Shown here: piece by piece, positions 47,407 through 57,200 of the stretch
How positions within the stretch are numbered: position 1 is the first letter of the stretch
Layout: each line of letters opens with the position of its first letter
Assembly (NCBI GenBank): GCA_002842985.1
Contig: PHEQ01000012.1
Coordinates: 26,896-90,895 of the forward strand
Length of the DNA: 64,000 nucleotides
Origin: Alphaproteobacteria bacterium HGW-Alphaproteobacteria-1
GTDB taxonomy: Bacteria > Pseudomonadota > Alphaproteobacteria > Rhodobacterales > Rhodobacteraceae
Direction of reading: 5' to 3'
The notes under the pieces: generated by a model
What the model was told of the DNA's origin: nothing
Database searches by the model: none
The model's input: only the letters and a program-made list of their open reading frames with translations
Position numbers and translations under genes: made by a program

Positions 47407-47832
47407 TCAGATCACGCCGATTTCGGCAAGCGCTGCCGAGAGGGCAGGGGGCAGACCCTCCTCATTGCGGTGCGCGCGGCCAAGATCGGGCGGCGCGTCG
47501 CGCGGCTCGAGATAGCGCCAGCCCTGGAACGGCCGCTTTTGCGCCGTTGCGGTACGGACCAGCCCCGGTTCCAGCACGATGGCGCAGCGGCGGATACCGT
47601 CGCCGCCGATCACTTCATCAAGTCGCAGGATGCGTTGACGGCATTGCACGAGGCCCTGAATCACCCAGTAGATCGAGCCGCCGTCGAGTAACTCCGCCTC
47701 GCGTCGCGGCCACATCCGCGTGACATGGCGCGGCAGCCCGTCCGGGCCTTGTGCACGCGGGTCGCGGTGCCATGCGTCGAGGTCTTCCACGCCTGTGGTG
47801 CCGACGCTGAGTTTGATGAGATGCAAGACCAA
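47407..47832 (-). CDS. DUF1489 family protein
   Basis: A 141-residue protein of an alphaproteobacterial family of unknown function. Typical are LHLIKLSVGTTGVEDLDAWH at the start, VTRMWPRREAELLDGGSIYW and PFQGWRYLEPRDAPPDL near the end. It appears to begin with TTG (47830-47832) after GGGGGA; no ATG or GTG fits. It is divergent from nrdJ. Confidence 0.85.
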   Translation of the reverse strand: MVLHLIKLSVGTTGVEDLDAWHRDPRAQGPDGLPRHVTRMWPRREAELLDGGSIYWVIQGLVQCRQRILRLDEVIGGDGIRRCAIVLEPGLVRTATAQKRPFQGWRYLEPRDAPPDLGRAHRNEEGLPPALSAALAEIGVI

Positions 47833-47930
47833 GAAGCGATTCCCCCGATGAGCAGATAGGGTAGTGGAAATGGCGGGGGCTTCAAGCTATTGTGGGTATC
47901 TGGCCCGTCCCACCGTCCGAGGAACCGCCG

Positions 47931-50207
47931 ATGACCCGTTTCGCCACCCCGATCGCCGAACAGATCTGGAACATGAAATACCGCTTCAAGGCGGCAGATG
48001 GCACACCCGTGGATGCCAGTGTCGAGGATACCTGGCGGCGCATCGCACGGGCGCTGGCGGAGGTCGAAGCCGAGCCTGCGCACTGGGAAGAGCGTTTCTA
48101 TGAAGCTCTGGAGGATTTCAGGTTCCTGCCTGCGGGCCGGATCACGGCGGGGGCGGGCACGGCGCGCAAGGTGACGCTCTTCAACTGTTTCGTCATGGGC
48201 ACGATCCCCGACGACATGGGCGGGATTTTCGACAATCTGCGCGAGGCGGCGCTGACCATGCAGCAGGGCGGCGGGATCGGCTATGATTTCTCGACCATCC
48301 GGCCCAAGGGCGCGGTGGTCAAGGGTGTCTCTGCAGATGCGAGCGGGCCGCTGTCGTTCATGGATGTGTGGGACGCGATGTGCCGCACGATCATGTCCGC
48401 GGGCTCGCGCCGGGGCGCGATGATGGCCACGATGCGCTGTGACCACCCCGATATCGAGGCCTTCATCGCCGCCAAGTCGGACCCCGCGCGCCTGCGGATG
48501 TTCAATCTCTCGGTACTGATCAGCGATGCCTTCATGGCGGCGGTGGCGGCGGATGGATCATGGGACTTGCAGTTCGATGGCCGCGTCTATCACACGGTGC
48601 AGGCGCGCGACCTGTGGAACCGGATCATGCAGGCCACCTATGACTATGCCGAACCGGGCGTGATCTTCATCGACCGGATCAATCAGGCCAACAATCTGAA
48701 TTACATAGAAAATATTTCGGCTACCAACCCTTGTGGCGAGCAGCCGCTGCCGCCCTACGGGGCCTGCCTGCTGGGCTCGATCAACCTTGCGAAGTTGGTG
48801 ACAGACCCGTTCGGACCGCGTGCGCGGCTTGATGCGGCGGCGCTCAAGGATCTGGTGCGCGTGGCGGTGCGGATGATGGATAACGTGGTGGACGCAAGCC
48901 GCTTTCCGCTGCCGCAACAGGAAGCCGAGGCACAGGCGAAACGCCGCATCGGGCTCGGCGTCACGGGGCTTGCCGATGCGCTGGCCATGGTGGGGCTGCG
49001 CTACGGGGACGATAAGGCGGTGCGTCAGACCGAGATCTGGATGCACAAGATCGCCGTCGCGGCCTATCTGGCCTCGGTCGATCTGGCCCGCGAAAAGGGG
49101 GCGTTTCCGCTCTTTGACGCGGAAAAATTCCTAACCTCCGGCACCATGCAGGGCATGGACGAGACGGTGCGCGAAGCTGTGGCGCGTCATGGTATCCGCA
49201 ACGCGCTTTTGACCAGCGTGGCCCCCACCGGGACGATCAGCCTCTATGCGGGTAATGTCAGCAGCGGGATCGAGCCGGTCTTTGCCCATGCCTATACCCG
49301 CAAGGTATTGCAAAAGGACGGCAGCCGCACCGAAGAGGAGGTGGTCGATTACGCCGTCGCCATGTGGCGCGAGATGATGGGCGATGCGCCTTTGCCCGAG
49401 TGGTTCGTCACCGCACAGGATCTGGCCCCCGAGGATCACGTCAGGATGCAGGCAGCGGCGCAGAAATGGGTCGACAGCAGCATCTCGAAAACCATCAACT
49501 GTCCCGAGGACATTTCTTTCGACGCTTTCAAGGACGTTTACCTTCAGGCCTGGGAGACGGGCTGCAAGGGCTGCACCACCTATCGCCCGAACGATGTCAC
49601 AGGCAGCGTGCTGAGCGTGTCGGAGAGCACGGAGAAGCGGCCCGAACCGGTAGGCAACATGCCCTCACAGGGCGGTGAAGTGATCTACATGGCCGACCCG
49701 CTCGACCGCCCCACAGAGCTTGAAGGCGCCACCTACAAGCTGAAATGGCCCGACAGCAACCATGCGATCTATGTCACGGTCAACGACATCGTCCTGAACG
49801 GACACCGGCGGCCTTTCGAGGTGTTCATCAACTCCAAGAACATGGAACATTACGCCTGGACGGTGGCGCTGACGCGGATGATCTCGGCGGTTTTCCGGCG
49901 CGGTGGCGACGTGTCCTTCGTGGTAGAGGAGTTGAAGGCGGTGTTCGATCCACGCGGCGGGGCATGGATGGCGGGCAAATACGTGCCCTCGATCCTGGCG
50001 GCCATCGGCGGCGTTCTGGAGCGTCACATGGTCTCGATCGGGTTTCTCGCGGGCGAGGGCATGGGCCTCAAGCAAGACCCGCAATCGCAGGTCGTGGGCC
50101 TTGACGCGCCGCGCGGCCCGGCCTGCCCGGCCTGCGGCAGCTTTGACATGCGCATGATCGAAGGCTGCATGACCTGCGCCAGCTGCGGCCACAGCAAATG
50201 CGCCTGA
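47931..50207 (+). CDS. nrdJ: Adenosylcobalamin-dependent (class II) ribonucleoside-diphosphate reductase
   Basis: A 758-residue enzyme that makes deoxynucleotides using B12 in place of a tyrosyl radical, so it works with or without oxygen. The catalytic barrel has FNCFVMGTIPDD, ATNPCGEQPLPPYGAC and SVAPTGTISLYAG. The C-terminus is Cys-rich (CPACGSFDM, GCMTCASCGHSKC), acting as redox or zinc site. The start at 47931 follows CCGAGGAACCGCCG. No cobalamin riboswitch is visible in the short leader. Confidence 0.95.
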   Translation: MTRFATPIAEQIWNMKYRFKAADGTPVDASVEDTWRRIARALAEVEAEPAHWEERFYEALEDFRFLPAGRITAGAGTARKVTLFNCFVMGTIPDDMGGIFDNLREAALTMQQGGGIGYDFSTIRPKGAVVKGVSADASGPLSFMDVWDAMCRTIMSAGSRRGAMMATMRCDHPDIEAFIAAKSDPARLRMFNLSVLISDAFMAAVAADGSWDLQFDGRVYHTVQARDLWNRIMQATYDYAEPGVIFIDRINQANNLNYIENISATNPCGEQPLPPYGACLLGSINLAKLVTDPFGPRARLDAAALKDLVRVAVRMMDNVVDASRFPLPQQEAEAQAKRRIGLGVTGLADALAMVGLRYGDDKAVRQTEIWMHKIAVAAYLASVDLAREKGAFPLFDAEKFLTSGTMQGMDETVREAVARHGIRNALLTSVAPTGTISLYAGNVSSGIEPVFAHAYTRKVLQKDGSRTEEEVVDYAVAMWREMMGDAPLPEWFVTAQDLAPEDHVRMQAAAQKWVDSSISKTINCPEDISFDAFKDVYLQAWETGCKGCTTYRPNDVTGSVLSVSESTEKRPEPVGNMPSQGGEVIYMADPLDRPTELEGATYKLKWPDSNHAIYVTVNDIVLNGHRRPFEVFINSKNMEHYAWTVALTRMISAVFRRGGDVSFVVEELKAVFDPRGGAWMAGKYVPSILAAIGGVLERHMVSIGFLAGEGMGLKQDPQSQVVGLDAPRGPACPACGSFDMRMIEGCMTCASCGHSKCA

Positions 50208-50636
50208 GCATGTCTTTGACACAATTGTTGTTGTCGCCACTACCAATTAGTGGCCACCGGCGGGCTTGAAACGTCCATTCCGCAAGCGAACAAGGTCAAT
50301 CGGGCAAAGGGGCCCGATTTTCCGCTATTTCTGCCATTTTCGCGCAGGAAGGCGCTTTCGGCTCTGTCCTGAGGAATATGGGCACCGGAATCGGGCGACA
50401 GAAACGGTTTTCGGAATTTTATTGGGCTTATCGGTGGCCGATAGAGCTCTTGGGCTCGGGGCGCGGCTCTGCTTCGGTTCCCAGTGGAACGGTTCGCCAG
50501 GAAAGAATACCCCGGCGTCCGTTTCGAAGACTTGCCGGGAAGTCGATGCGCAATGTCGGTAGGTATCGGCCCAAGGAAAGATGGGAGCGCAAAAAGGGCC
50601 GCTTGCGCCGCCCTTTTCAAGGTTCCGATGAATTTC
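50208..50636. other. Non-coding stretch between nrdJ and the island
   Basis: 429 bases with no gene that shows coding character. A hairpin GCCACTA (50236-50242) / TAGTGGC (50248-50254) sits about 30 bases after nrdJ and may end its transcript. The symmetric terminator at 50591-50617 ends the minus-strand gene beyond. The base composition is more AT-rich than the core genes. This is the apparent left flank of the accessory island; no direct repeat or tRNA was found to mark an integration site. Confidence 0.6.
50591..50617 (-). terminator. Terminator after the 105-residue minus-strand ORF
   Basis: On the minus strand AAAGGGC, a mismatch, GC, loop GCAA, GC, a mismatch, GCCCTTT, then TT: a stem capped by a GNRA tetraloop and ending in a U-run. 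It is nearly symmetric and may also stop plus-strand transcripts. Confidence 0.7.
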
Positions 50637-50954
50637 CTACTGTGATCGCCAGCGCAGCACCGCATTCTCGATGCGCGCGTAGCCCCGAATGGCCTCTTGC
50701 CTCGAGTGATGGCCGTCGCACAACTGGTGCCCGTAAGTGTCTGCCCGGGTGTCTTCGATCGTGTAGCCGAGCGCGAGAAACGCCTCGTGCGCCGCCTCGG
50801 TCAGTCGCGCGGGATGGCGCGGCGAAGTTATGACGGTCACGCCGGTGATCTCCCGGCCGATCTGGGTGTAGTGCCGGTCCACCCAGACGTGGACGCGCGA
50901 CAGGCCGTGCTTTTCGATGAGCCAGAGCGTCACGTCGCAGATGTCCTGCTCCAT
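50637..50954 (-). CDS. Unrecognised 105-residue protein at the island edge, possibly N-terminally truncated
   Basis: An ORF starting MEQDICDVTLWLIEKHGLSR, with ITGVTVITSPRHPARLTEAA and YTIEDTRADTYGHQLCDGHH, ending in IENAVLRWRSQ. The residue mix and the terminator behind it suggest a real gene. Protein-like residues (CRAFASAHPDQFG) continue upstream of the ATG to an in-frame TAG near 51002-51004, so the 5' end may have been lost at the junction with the adjacent HTH fragment. No ribosome site is clear. Function is unknown. Confidence 0.55.
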   Translation of the reverse strand: MEQDICDVTLWLIEKHGLSRVHVWVDRHYTQIGREITGVTVITSPRHPARLTEAAHEAFLALGYTIEDTRADTYGHQLCDGHHSRQEAIRGYARIENAVLRWRSQ

Positions 50955-50957
50955 CCC

Positions 50958-51098
50958 GAACTGATCGGGATGGGCGCTGGCGAAGGCCCGGCATACATGA
51001 AGCTAGGCGGACGCGTCGTCTACCGCGTCAGCGATATCGAGGCGTTCGAACAAGAGGTCATTCAATCCACTGCTGACCAGCGGATCGCCGCGTTCTGA
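50958..51098 (+). pseudogene. C-terminal fragment of an AlpA/excisionase-like helix-turn-helix protein
   Basis: A plus-strand frame reads GEGPAYMKLGGRVVYRVSDI EAFEQEVIQS, the wing end of the MerR-like HTH_17 domain (usual form G-x-G-P-x-x-x-K-L-G-R-x-V-x-Y-x-x-x-D-L/I-E-A), and then stops at 51096-51098. The first half of the domain is missing: upstream the same frame runs antisense through the 105-residue ORF. Such genes are common beside integrases, so this marks past mobile-element activity at the island edge. Confidence 0.65.
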
Positions 51099-51149
51099 CG
51101 CCATTGGCGACCTCCCGGCCGCAAGTCACGCTCCAAAGCTCTGATTTGC

Positions 51150-51168
51150 GGCGCATTTCGATTGCGCC
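51150..51168. promoter_or_regulatory. Candidate operator of the WYL regulator (short inverted repeat)
   Basis: GGCGCA and TGCGCC, fully symmetric, seven bases apart, about 90 bases before the regulator's ATG. BrxR/CapW-type repressors bind inverted repeats in front of their own gene, so this is a plausible site (inference). Confidence 0.45.
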
Positions 51169-51255
51169 ACCTTCCCGGCTCGGCTAGCCTCGGCTCAGGT
51201 CCAGTAAATGGGCGCTCATAGCTATCGCGCGCATCGCCCGAGCCGGGAGAGCGTG

Positions 51256-52143
51256 ATGGAGAGCGACAGGTCGGAACTTCGCTGGGGCGTCGAGCAGCGC
51301 CTCGAGTTCATAGAGTTCCGCCTGTTCTGGGAGGGGCATGTGAACCGCAGCGACCTGATGGACCAGTTCGGGGTCTCGGTGAACCAGGCGTCCACCGACC
51401 TGAACCGCTACATCGGCTTCGCACCCGACAACATGGTCTATGACAAGAGCGCGCGGACCTATGTCCGCGGCTCAGGCTTCAAGCCGCACTTCCTCGAGCC
51501 CGACGCCAGCCGCTATCTCGCCCAGTTGCGCTCGGTCGCAGACGGGATCCTCGACCGCGAGGATTTCTGGATCGCGGGTCTCCCGCCCTATGCGGCCGCG
51601 CCGACGCCGGTGCGCGGGGTTAATCCGGTGACGCTCCGCTCCGTGGTCGGCGCCATCCGTCGCTGCGAGGCGATCGAGGTTAAATACCAGTCCCTGTCCA
51701 GCCCCGAGCCGCGATGGCGCTGGATTGCACCTCACGCCATCGCCTTCGACGGCTTCCGTTGGCACGCGCGGGCGTTCTGTCTTACCGACGAAAGCTTCAA
51801 GGACTTCCTGCTCTCACGGATCCTCGACATCCGCGGATCGCGGGAGAGCGACATCTCGGCCGAGAATGATCGCGACTGGCACTTAGAGGTCACCCTGGAG
51901 GTCGGCCCCCACCCCGACCTATCGGAGACGCAGGCGAAGGTCATCGCGCTCGACTACGCCATGCGGGGCGGAAAGGCGAAAATCAAGGTTCGTCGCGCGC
52001 TGCTCTACTATGCGCTCAAACGCCTCGGACTCGATACCGCACCCGAGGCGCGCGCGCCCCAGGATCAGCAGATCGTCCTCATCAATCGCGATGAGATCAT
52101 CAGCGGCATTCCAGTACGCAGTGCTCGGGAGGCCACGGCATGA
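51256..52143 (+). CDS. WYL-domain transcriptional regulator, BrxR/CapW-like
   Basis: A 295-residue protein. The N-terminal winged helix reads WGVEQRLEFIEFRLFWEGHV and LMDQFGVSVNQASTDLNRYI. The WYL domain (about 115-205) has IEVKYQSLSSPEPRWRWIAP HAI and FDGFRWHARAFC. A WCX-like C-terminus has LEVTLEVGPHPDLSETQAKV. This is the layout of repressors found at the head of phage-defence operons (BREX, CBASS). ATG 51256 follows GGGAGAG; the ATG at 51208 lacks such a site. It probably senses infection and controls the genes behind it (inference). Confidence 0.88.
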   Translation: MESDRSELRWGVEQRLEFIEFRLFWEGHVNRSDLMDQFGVSVNQASTDLNRYIGFAPDNMVYDKSARTYVRGSGFKPHFLEPDASRYLAQLRSVADGILDREDFWIAGLPPYAAAPTPVRGVNPVTLRSVVGAIRRCEAIEVKYQSLSSPEPRWRWIAPHAIAFDGFRWHARAFCLTDESFKDFLLSRILDIRGSRESDISAENDRDWHLEVTLEVGPHPDLSETQAKVIALDYAMRGGKAKIKVRRALLYYALKRLGLDTAPEARAPQDQQIVLINRDEIISGIPVRSAREATA

Positions 52144-52209
52144 GAGGGTGTGTCCAGAAACGGCGGATGCGTGGCCGAAGGCTGGCAAGATCATTCGAGG
52201 AGTGTGAGA

Positions 52210-54132
52210 TTGGGTAAGCAAGCGGCATTCAAGACCAACCCGGTCAGCCTCGAAGAGCTTTTGCGCCAGTGCGGAAACGGCAAGATCCAGCTGCCCGACT
52301 TCCAGCGCAGCTGGGTCTGGGACGAGGAGCGCATCAAAGGCCTGATCGCGTCGATCTCGCAGGCCTTTCCGGTCGGCGCGTTGATGACGCTCGAGGTCAA
52401 GCTGGGTGCGGCCGATACGTTCGCGCGTCGGCCGATCCAAGGGGCGGATGCGGCAGTTGGAGATAGCGCACCTGACCAGCTCCTACTCGACGGCCAGCAG
52501 CGCATGACTTCTCTCTACCAGACCTGCCTGCGCCGCGAGGTGGTGCAGACGGTGACACCGCGTCTCAAGCTCGTGAAGCGCTGGTTCTACATCGACATCA
52601 GACAGGCCATGAATCCGGCCGAGGACCGGGAAAACGCCATCGTCTCGGTGCCGGAGGATCGGCGGATCAAGTCGGACTTTGACCGGAAGATCGACCTCGA
52701 CCTCTCCACGCCGGAGCTCGAATACCAGAACCTCATGTTCCCGCTGAACCAAGTGTTCGACTGGGACGAATGGCAGGATGGGTTCAACGAGTATTGGTTG
52801 GAGAACGATCCGGAGACGCGCAAGCTGTTCAAGCCTTTTAAGGATGAAGTCCTTCAGAACTTCAAATCCTACCAGCTGCCCGTGATCGCGCTTAGCCCTG
52901 ACACCTCGCACGAGGCCGTCTGTCTCGTCTTTGAGAAGGTAAACACCGGAGGCAAGCCACTCGACGCATTCGAACTGGTGACGGCGATGTACGCTGCGCG
53001 CGGGCATCGCCTACGCGACGACTGGCTCGGCGCCGACGGCCAGCCGGGGCTCCAGACCCGGCTTCAGCTATTTGGCCGCGCAGCCGAGCAGAAGTTCGGC
53101 GTGCTGGAGAAGGTCGCGGCAACCGACGTGCTGCAGGCCATCGCCCTACTGCACGGGGTCGAGAACCGCGCGGCCGAGATAGCTGCCGGGCGCAAGGAGT
53201 CAGAGTTGTCTGCCGTCCGCGCAACGCGCCAGTCACTGCTCGACCTACCGCTTGAGGCCTACCTGAAACACCGCGCCGCTGTGGAGGAAGGGTTCAAGAC
53301 CGCAGCGAAGTTTCTCCGGCAGAACCACATCTACCGGGTCATCGACCTGCCTTATCAGGGCCAGCTTGTCCCGTTTGCCGCAATCCTCGCCATCATGGGG
53401 CCAAGGTTCGACCATGCCGCCGTAAAAGACCAGCTCGCCCGCTGGTTCTGGTGCGGCATCTTCGGCGAGCTTTACGGCTCGGCCATAGAGTCGCGTTTTG
53501 CGAAGGACGTGCTCGAGGTGCCGGCGTGGCTCGACGGTGGCCCGGAGCCCAGCACAATCACCGATGGCCGCTTCCGTCCTGAGCGACTGCGCACCCTGCG
53601 CACCCGCCTGTCGGCAGCCTACAAGGGCATCCACGCCCTGCTGATGGCCGAAGGCGCGCGGGATCTCCGCTCCGGCCAGCACTTCAAGGACACGGTGTTC
53701 TTCGACGAGTATGTCGATATCCACCACATCTTTCCGCAGGACTGGTGCAAGAAGCAGAAGATCGAACCCAAGGTCTTCGACACTGTCATCAACAAGAGCC
53801 CGCTCAGCTACAAGACCAACCGGATCCTCGGGGGCGTCGCGCCGTCAGTCTATCTGGAACGGCTGGAGGCGGGCGGGAAAGACACCCCGCCGATCGCCCG
53901 CGACGCGCTCGATCAATACCTGGCCTCGCACGCCATGGATCCCGACCTCCTGCGCGCCGACGATTTCGCGGGCTTCACTGCGGATCGCGAGGCGAGGCTG
54001 CTCGCAATGATCTCCAAGGCAACTGGCCATGCGATCACAAGGGCAGACACCGCGCCGGAGGAAGGCGAGGATGTCATGCAGGACGACGAGGGCTTCGACC
54101 TGCCAGATCCCGATGCAGAGGAGGCCGCCTGA
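52210..54132 (+). CDS. DUF262 + HNH (DUF1524-like) protein, GmrSD-type nuclease candidate
   Basis: A 640-residue protein. The N-terminal DUF262 (ParB/sulfiredoxin-like NTPase) has KIQLPDFQRSWVWDEERIKG LI (about 25-46) and LLLDGQQRMTSLY (about 91-103); FEKVNTGGKPLDAFELV follows. The C-terminus has an HNH-type site VDIHHIFPQDW (His 505, His 506) with KSPLSYKTNRI after it. The fusion resembles type IV restriction enzyme GmrSD, which cuts modified phage DNA. The start used is TTG 52210 (GAGGAG at 52197-52202); a GTG at 52150 lacks a ribosome site. It lies 66 bases after the WYL gene. Confidence 0.85.
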   Translation: MGKQAAFKTNPVSLEELLRQCGNGKIQLPDFQRSWVWDEERIKGLIASISQAFPVGALMTLEVKLGAADTFARRPIQGADAAVGDSAPDQLLLDGQQRMTSLYQTCLRREVVQTVTPRLKLVKRWFYIDIRQAMNPAEDRENAIVSVPEDRRIKSDFDRKIDLDLSTPELEYQNLMFPLNQVFDWDEWQDGFNEYWLENDPETRKLFKPFKDEVLQNFKSYQLPVIALSPDTSHEAVCLVFEKVNTGGKPLDAFELVTAMYAARGHRLRDDWLGADGQPGLQTRLQLFGRAAEQKFGVLEKVAATDVLQAIALLHGVENRAAEIAAGRKESELSAVRATRQSLLDLPLEAYLKHRAAVEEGFKTAAKFLRQNHIYRVIDLPYQGQLVPFAAILAIMGPRFDHAAVKDQLARWFWCGIFGELYGSAIESRFAKDVLEVPAWLDGGPEPSTITDGRFRPERLRTLRTRLSAAYKGIHALLMAEGARDLRSGQHFKDTVFFDEYVDIHHIFPQDWCKKQKIEPKVFDTVINKSPLSYKTNRILGGVAPSVYLERLEAGGKDTPPIARDALDQYLASHAMDPDLLRADDFAGFTADREARLLAMISKATGHAITRADTAPEEGEDVMQDDEGFDLPDPDAEEAA

Positions 54133-54219
54133 ATGGACCCCATTCTCAAGCGTCCTGTCGTTCGCGACCAATGGGTCGGAATCTTGCCCCGGGCGAAGCT
54201 CATCGAGGTCGCGCCGTGA
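54133..54219 (+). CDS. Possible 28-residue micro-ORF bridging two defence genes
   Basis: ATG 54133 follows directly after the TGA of the DUF262 gene, and its own TGA (54217-54219) overlaps the GTG start of the helicase as GTGA. The peptide is MDPILKRPVVRDQWVGILPR AKLIEVAP, basic and neutral. It could be a real small protein, or it may only carry ribosomes across the 83-base gap to the helicase start. It contains the helicase ribosome site GAGG. I recognise no family. Confidence 0.35.
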   Translation: MDPILKRPVVRDQWVGILPRAKLIEVAP

Positions 54220-57200
54220 CCAGACTGGAAGACATCAAGAATGGTGCCTCTGTTGCGGGCGTCGTTCCGAACCAGACGGTCGAAGCGGTTTCGGTCGAAT
54301 GGATCGGGGATCAAGCGATCAACCTCGTCTACCGAATTCCAGGTGGCAGCGTTTCGGAGACGACGCTCTATCGCGATGACGAGCATCGTCTCGCTGTCGA
54401 GCAGCGAGGCCGGGCATGGTCTTTCGATGCCGACGCGAGTCTTCTGCGGCTGGTCACCGAAGCGAACCGGATCAAGCTCGCGCACTATTTCGATCCGTAT
54501 CTGGCGATCCACACGAGCCTCGTCGACCCGCTTCCGCATCAGATCACGGCCGTCTACGGCGAAATGCTGCCACGGCAGCCGCTTCGCTTCCTGCTGGCCG
54601 ACGATCCGGGAGCAGGCAAGACCATCATGGCGGGCCTCCTGATCAAGGAGCTGATCGCGCGTAGCGATCTCGAACGCTGTCTGGTCGTCGCGCCCGGCAG
54701 CCTTGTCGAGCAATGGCAGGACGAGCTGGGAGAGAAGTTCTCGCTCGAGTTCGAAATCCTATCCCGCGACATGATCGAGACCTCGCGTTCGGGCAACGTC
54801 TTCAATGACCGCAACCGGCTGATCGCTCGCCTCGATGTTCTCGCACGGAATGAGGATCTCCAGCAGAAGCTCGCATCGTCCACGGAGTGGGACTTGATCA
54901 TCTGCGACGAAGCTCACCGCATGTCGGCGAGCTACTTCGGTGGTGACGTCAAATACACCAAGCGATACCAGCTGGGCCAACAGCTCGGCCGAGTCTGCCG
55001 CCACCTGCTGCTGATGTCCGCTACGCCGCACAACGGCAAGGAGGAGGACTTTCAGCTTTTCATGGCGCTGCTGGATGGCGACCGCTTCGAAGGTCGCTTC
55101 CGTGACGGCGTGCATTACGCCGACAGTGCCGACATGATGCGCCGCCTGACAAAGGAAGAGCTGCTGAAATTTGACGGCAGGCCGCTGTTTCCTGAACGTC
55201 GGGCGTACACGGTGAAATACGACCTCTCGCCCGAAGAGGCAGCGCTCTACAGCGCAGTCACGGAGTACGTTCGGACGGAAATGAACCGCGTGCAGAGGTT
55301 CGCGGAGCAAGATGGCAAGAAACGGAATAATGTCGGCTTCGCGCTTCAGATCCTGCAGCGTCGTCTCGCCTCGTCGCCTGCCGCAATCTACCAGTCCCTG
55401 AAGCGTAGACGAGAGAGATTGGAAGCTGAGCTGGCCGAAGCCAGGCTGGCTCGCAAGGGTGGCCGCGCCGATTTCCACGAGCCGAGCGTCCCGGACGAAG
55501 TGCTCAAGAACATCGACGAGTACGGCCAGGACGAGGTCGATGAACTCGAGGATCTGATCTCGACAGGCGCAACGACCGCAGAAACGGTCGAGCAACTCGA
55601 GATCGAGGTCCAGACCCTCAAGGGACTGGAGATCATGGCGCTCGACGTCCTTCGCTCGGGCAAGGATACCAAGTGGACCCAGCTCGATCGCATCCTCGAC
55701 GATGAGCTGATGGTCGACAGCGATGGAAACCGCCGCAAACTGATCATCTTCACCGAGCCCAAGGATACCTTGCACTACCTGCTGGAAAAGGTGCGCGCGC
55801 GCCTCGGAAAGCCGGGAGCTGTCGAAGTCATCCATGGCGGCGTCACCCGGGAGGAGAGGCGCAAGGTCGTCGAACGCTTCATGCAGGATCGGGACATGCT
55901 GGTCCTGATCGCGAACGATGCCGCTGGCGAAGGTGTGAACCTTCAGCGCGGCCACCTGATGGTCAACTACGACCTGCCCTGGAACCCGAACAAGATCGAG
56001 CAACGGTTCGGCCGCATTCACCGGATCGGTCAGACCGAGGTCTGCCATCTCTGGAACCTTGTCGCCGCTGATACCCGTGAAGGCGAGGTCTATGCTCGTC
56101 TCCTCGAGAAGCTTGAGGCGGCGCGGGAAGCCCTCGGCGGCCGCGTTTACGACGTGCTGGGCGAGCTGTTCGAAGGAACAGCGCTGCGCGATCTGCTGGT
56201 GGAGGCCATCCAGTACGGCGAGCAGGAGGACGTGAAGGCGAGGCTGTTTCAGGCGGTTGACGGCGCGGTCGATCAGCAACACCTCCTCCAGCTTCTGGAG
56301 CGCCGAGCCCTCACGAACGACACCATGCCCGCCGCCCGCGTGCACGAGCTGCGGATCGAGATGGAGCGGGCCGAGGCGCAGCGTCTCCAGCCGCATCATA
56401 TCCAGAGCTTCTTCGTCGAGGCGTTCAAGCACCTCGGTGGCCAGATCAAGCGCCGTGAGGACGGCCGCTGGGAGATCACCCACGTCCCGCTGAGCATCCG
56501 CGAACGAGATCGCCAGGTCGGCACTGGTGCGCCGATCCAGAAGAAGTACGAACGGATCTGCTTCGAGAAGAACAAGATCAACCAGCAACCTGTCGCGGCC
56601 TTCATCTGCCCGGGCCATCCGCTGTTGGAGGCTGTGATCAGCCTCGTGCGAGAGCAATACGATCACCTCATGAAGCGCGGAGCGATCCTGGTCGACGACA
56701 CGGATCCGGGGGAAGAGATCGCTGCAATCTTTCTTCTGGAGCACAGCGTCCAGGACGGCCGGCCCACGGCCGCTGGCAAGTCTCACATCGTCTCAGAGCG
56801 CTTGCAGTTCGCCGCGATCGACCGGAACGGCGCGGCGACCAATGCCGGCATCGCACCCCACCTGAACCTTCGCCCGGCGCGCCCCGAAGAGATCGCGCGC
56901 GTCGAGGATCTGCTGCAGGCCGACTGGCTGCGCACCAACCTCGAAAAGACCGCCGTCCGCTTCGCCACCGTCGAACTCGCCCAGAAGCATGTCGCAGAGG
57001 TCAAGGCGCGCCGCATCCCCGAGATCGACAAGGTCGAGCAGGAAGTGAAGGCGCGCCTCAAGAAGGAAATCAACTACTGGGACGCGCGCGCCTTCGAGCT
57101 GAAGGAGGAGGAGCGCGCCGGCAAGAAGACCCGCCTCAACTGGCAGAACGCGCAGCGACGGGCAGAGGAGCTGGCCGAGCGCCTGAAGCGCCGTTTGGAA

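Larger units (their letters stand above)
50955..51255. other. Region upstream of the WYL regulator with inverted repeats
   Basis: 301 bases holding the HTH fragment (to 51098) and about 157 bases of control region. The latter has two symmetric elements: GGCGCA (51150-51155) / TGCGCC (51163-51168) with a seven-base spacer, and an 11-base perfect inverted repeat TCCCGGCTCGG (51173-51183) / CCGAGCCGGGA (51238-51248). No convincing promoter boxes are visible. Confidence 0.6.

Noticed and set aside
47833..47930. Cobalamin riboswitch in front of the B12-dependent reductase
   Set aside because: The gap is under 100 bases and lacks any B12-box sequence.
50697..51098. Complete 133-residue plus-strand gene ending in an HTH wing
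   Set aside because: All but the last ~46 residues are antisense to the 105-residue ORF and have no HTH start, so only the tail is called, as a fragment.
53745..54215. Upstream extension of the helicase frame into the DUF262 gene
   Set aside because: The overlapping stretch is the out-of-frame reading of the HNH region. The helicase fold starts after GTG 54216, which has its own ribosome site.
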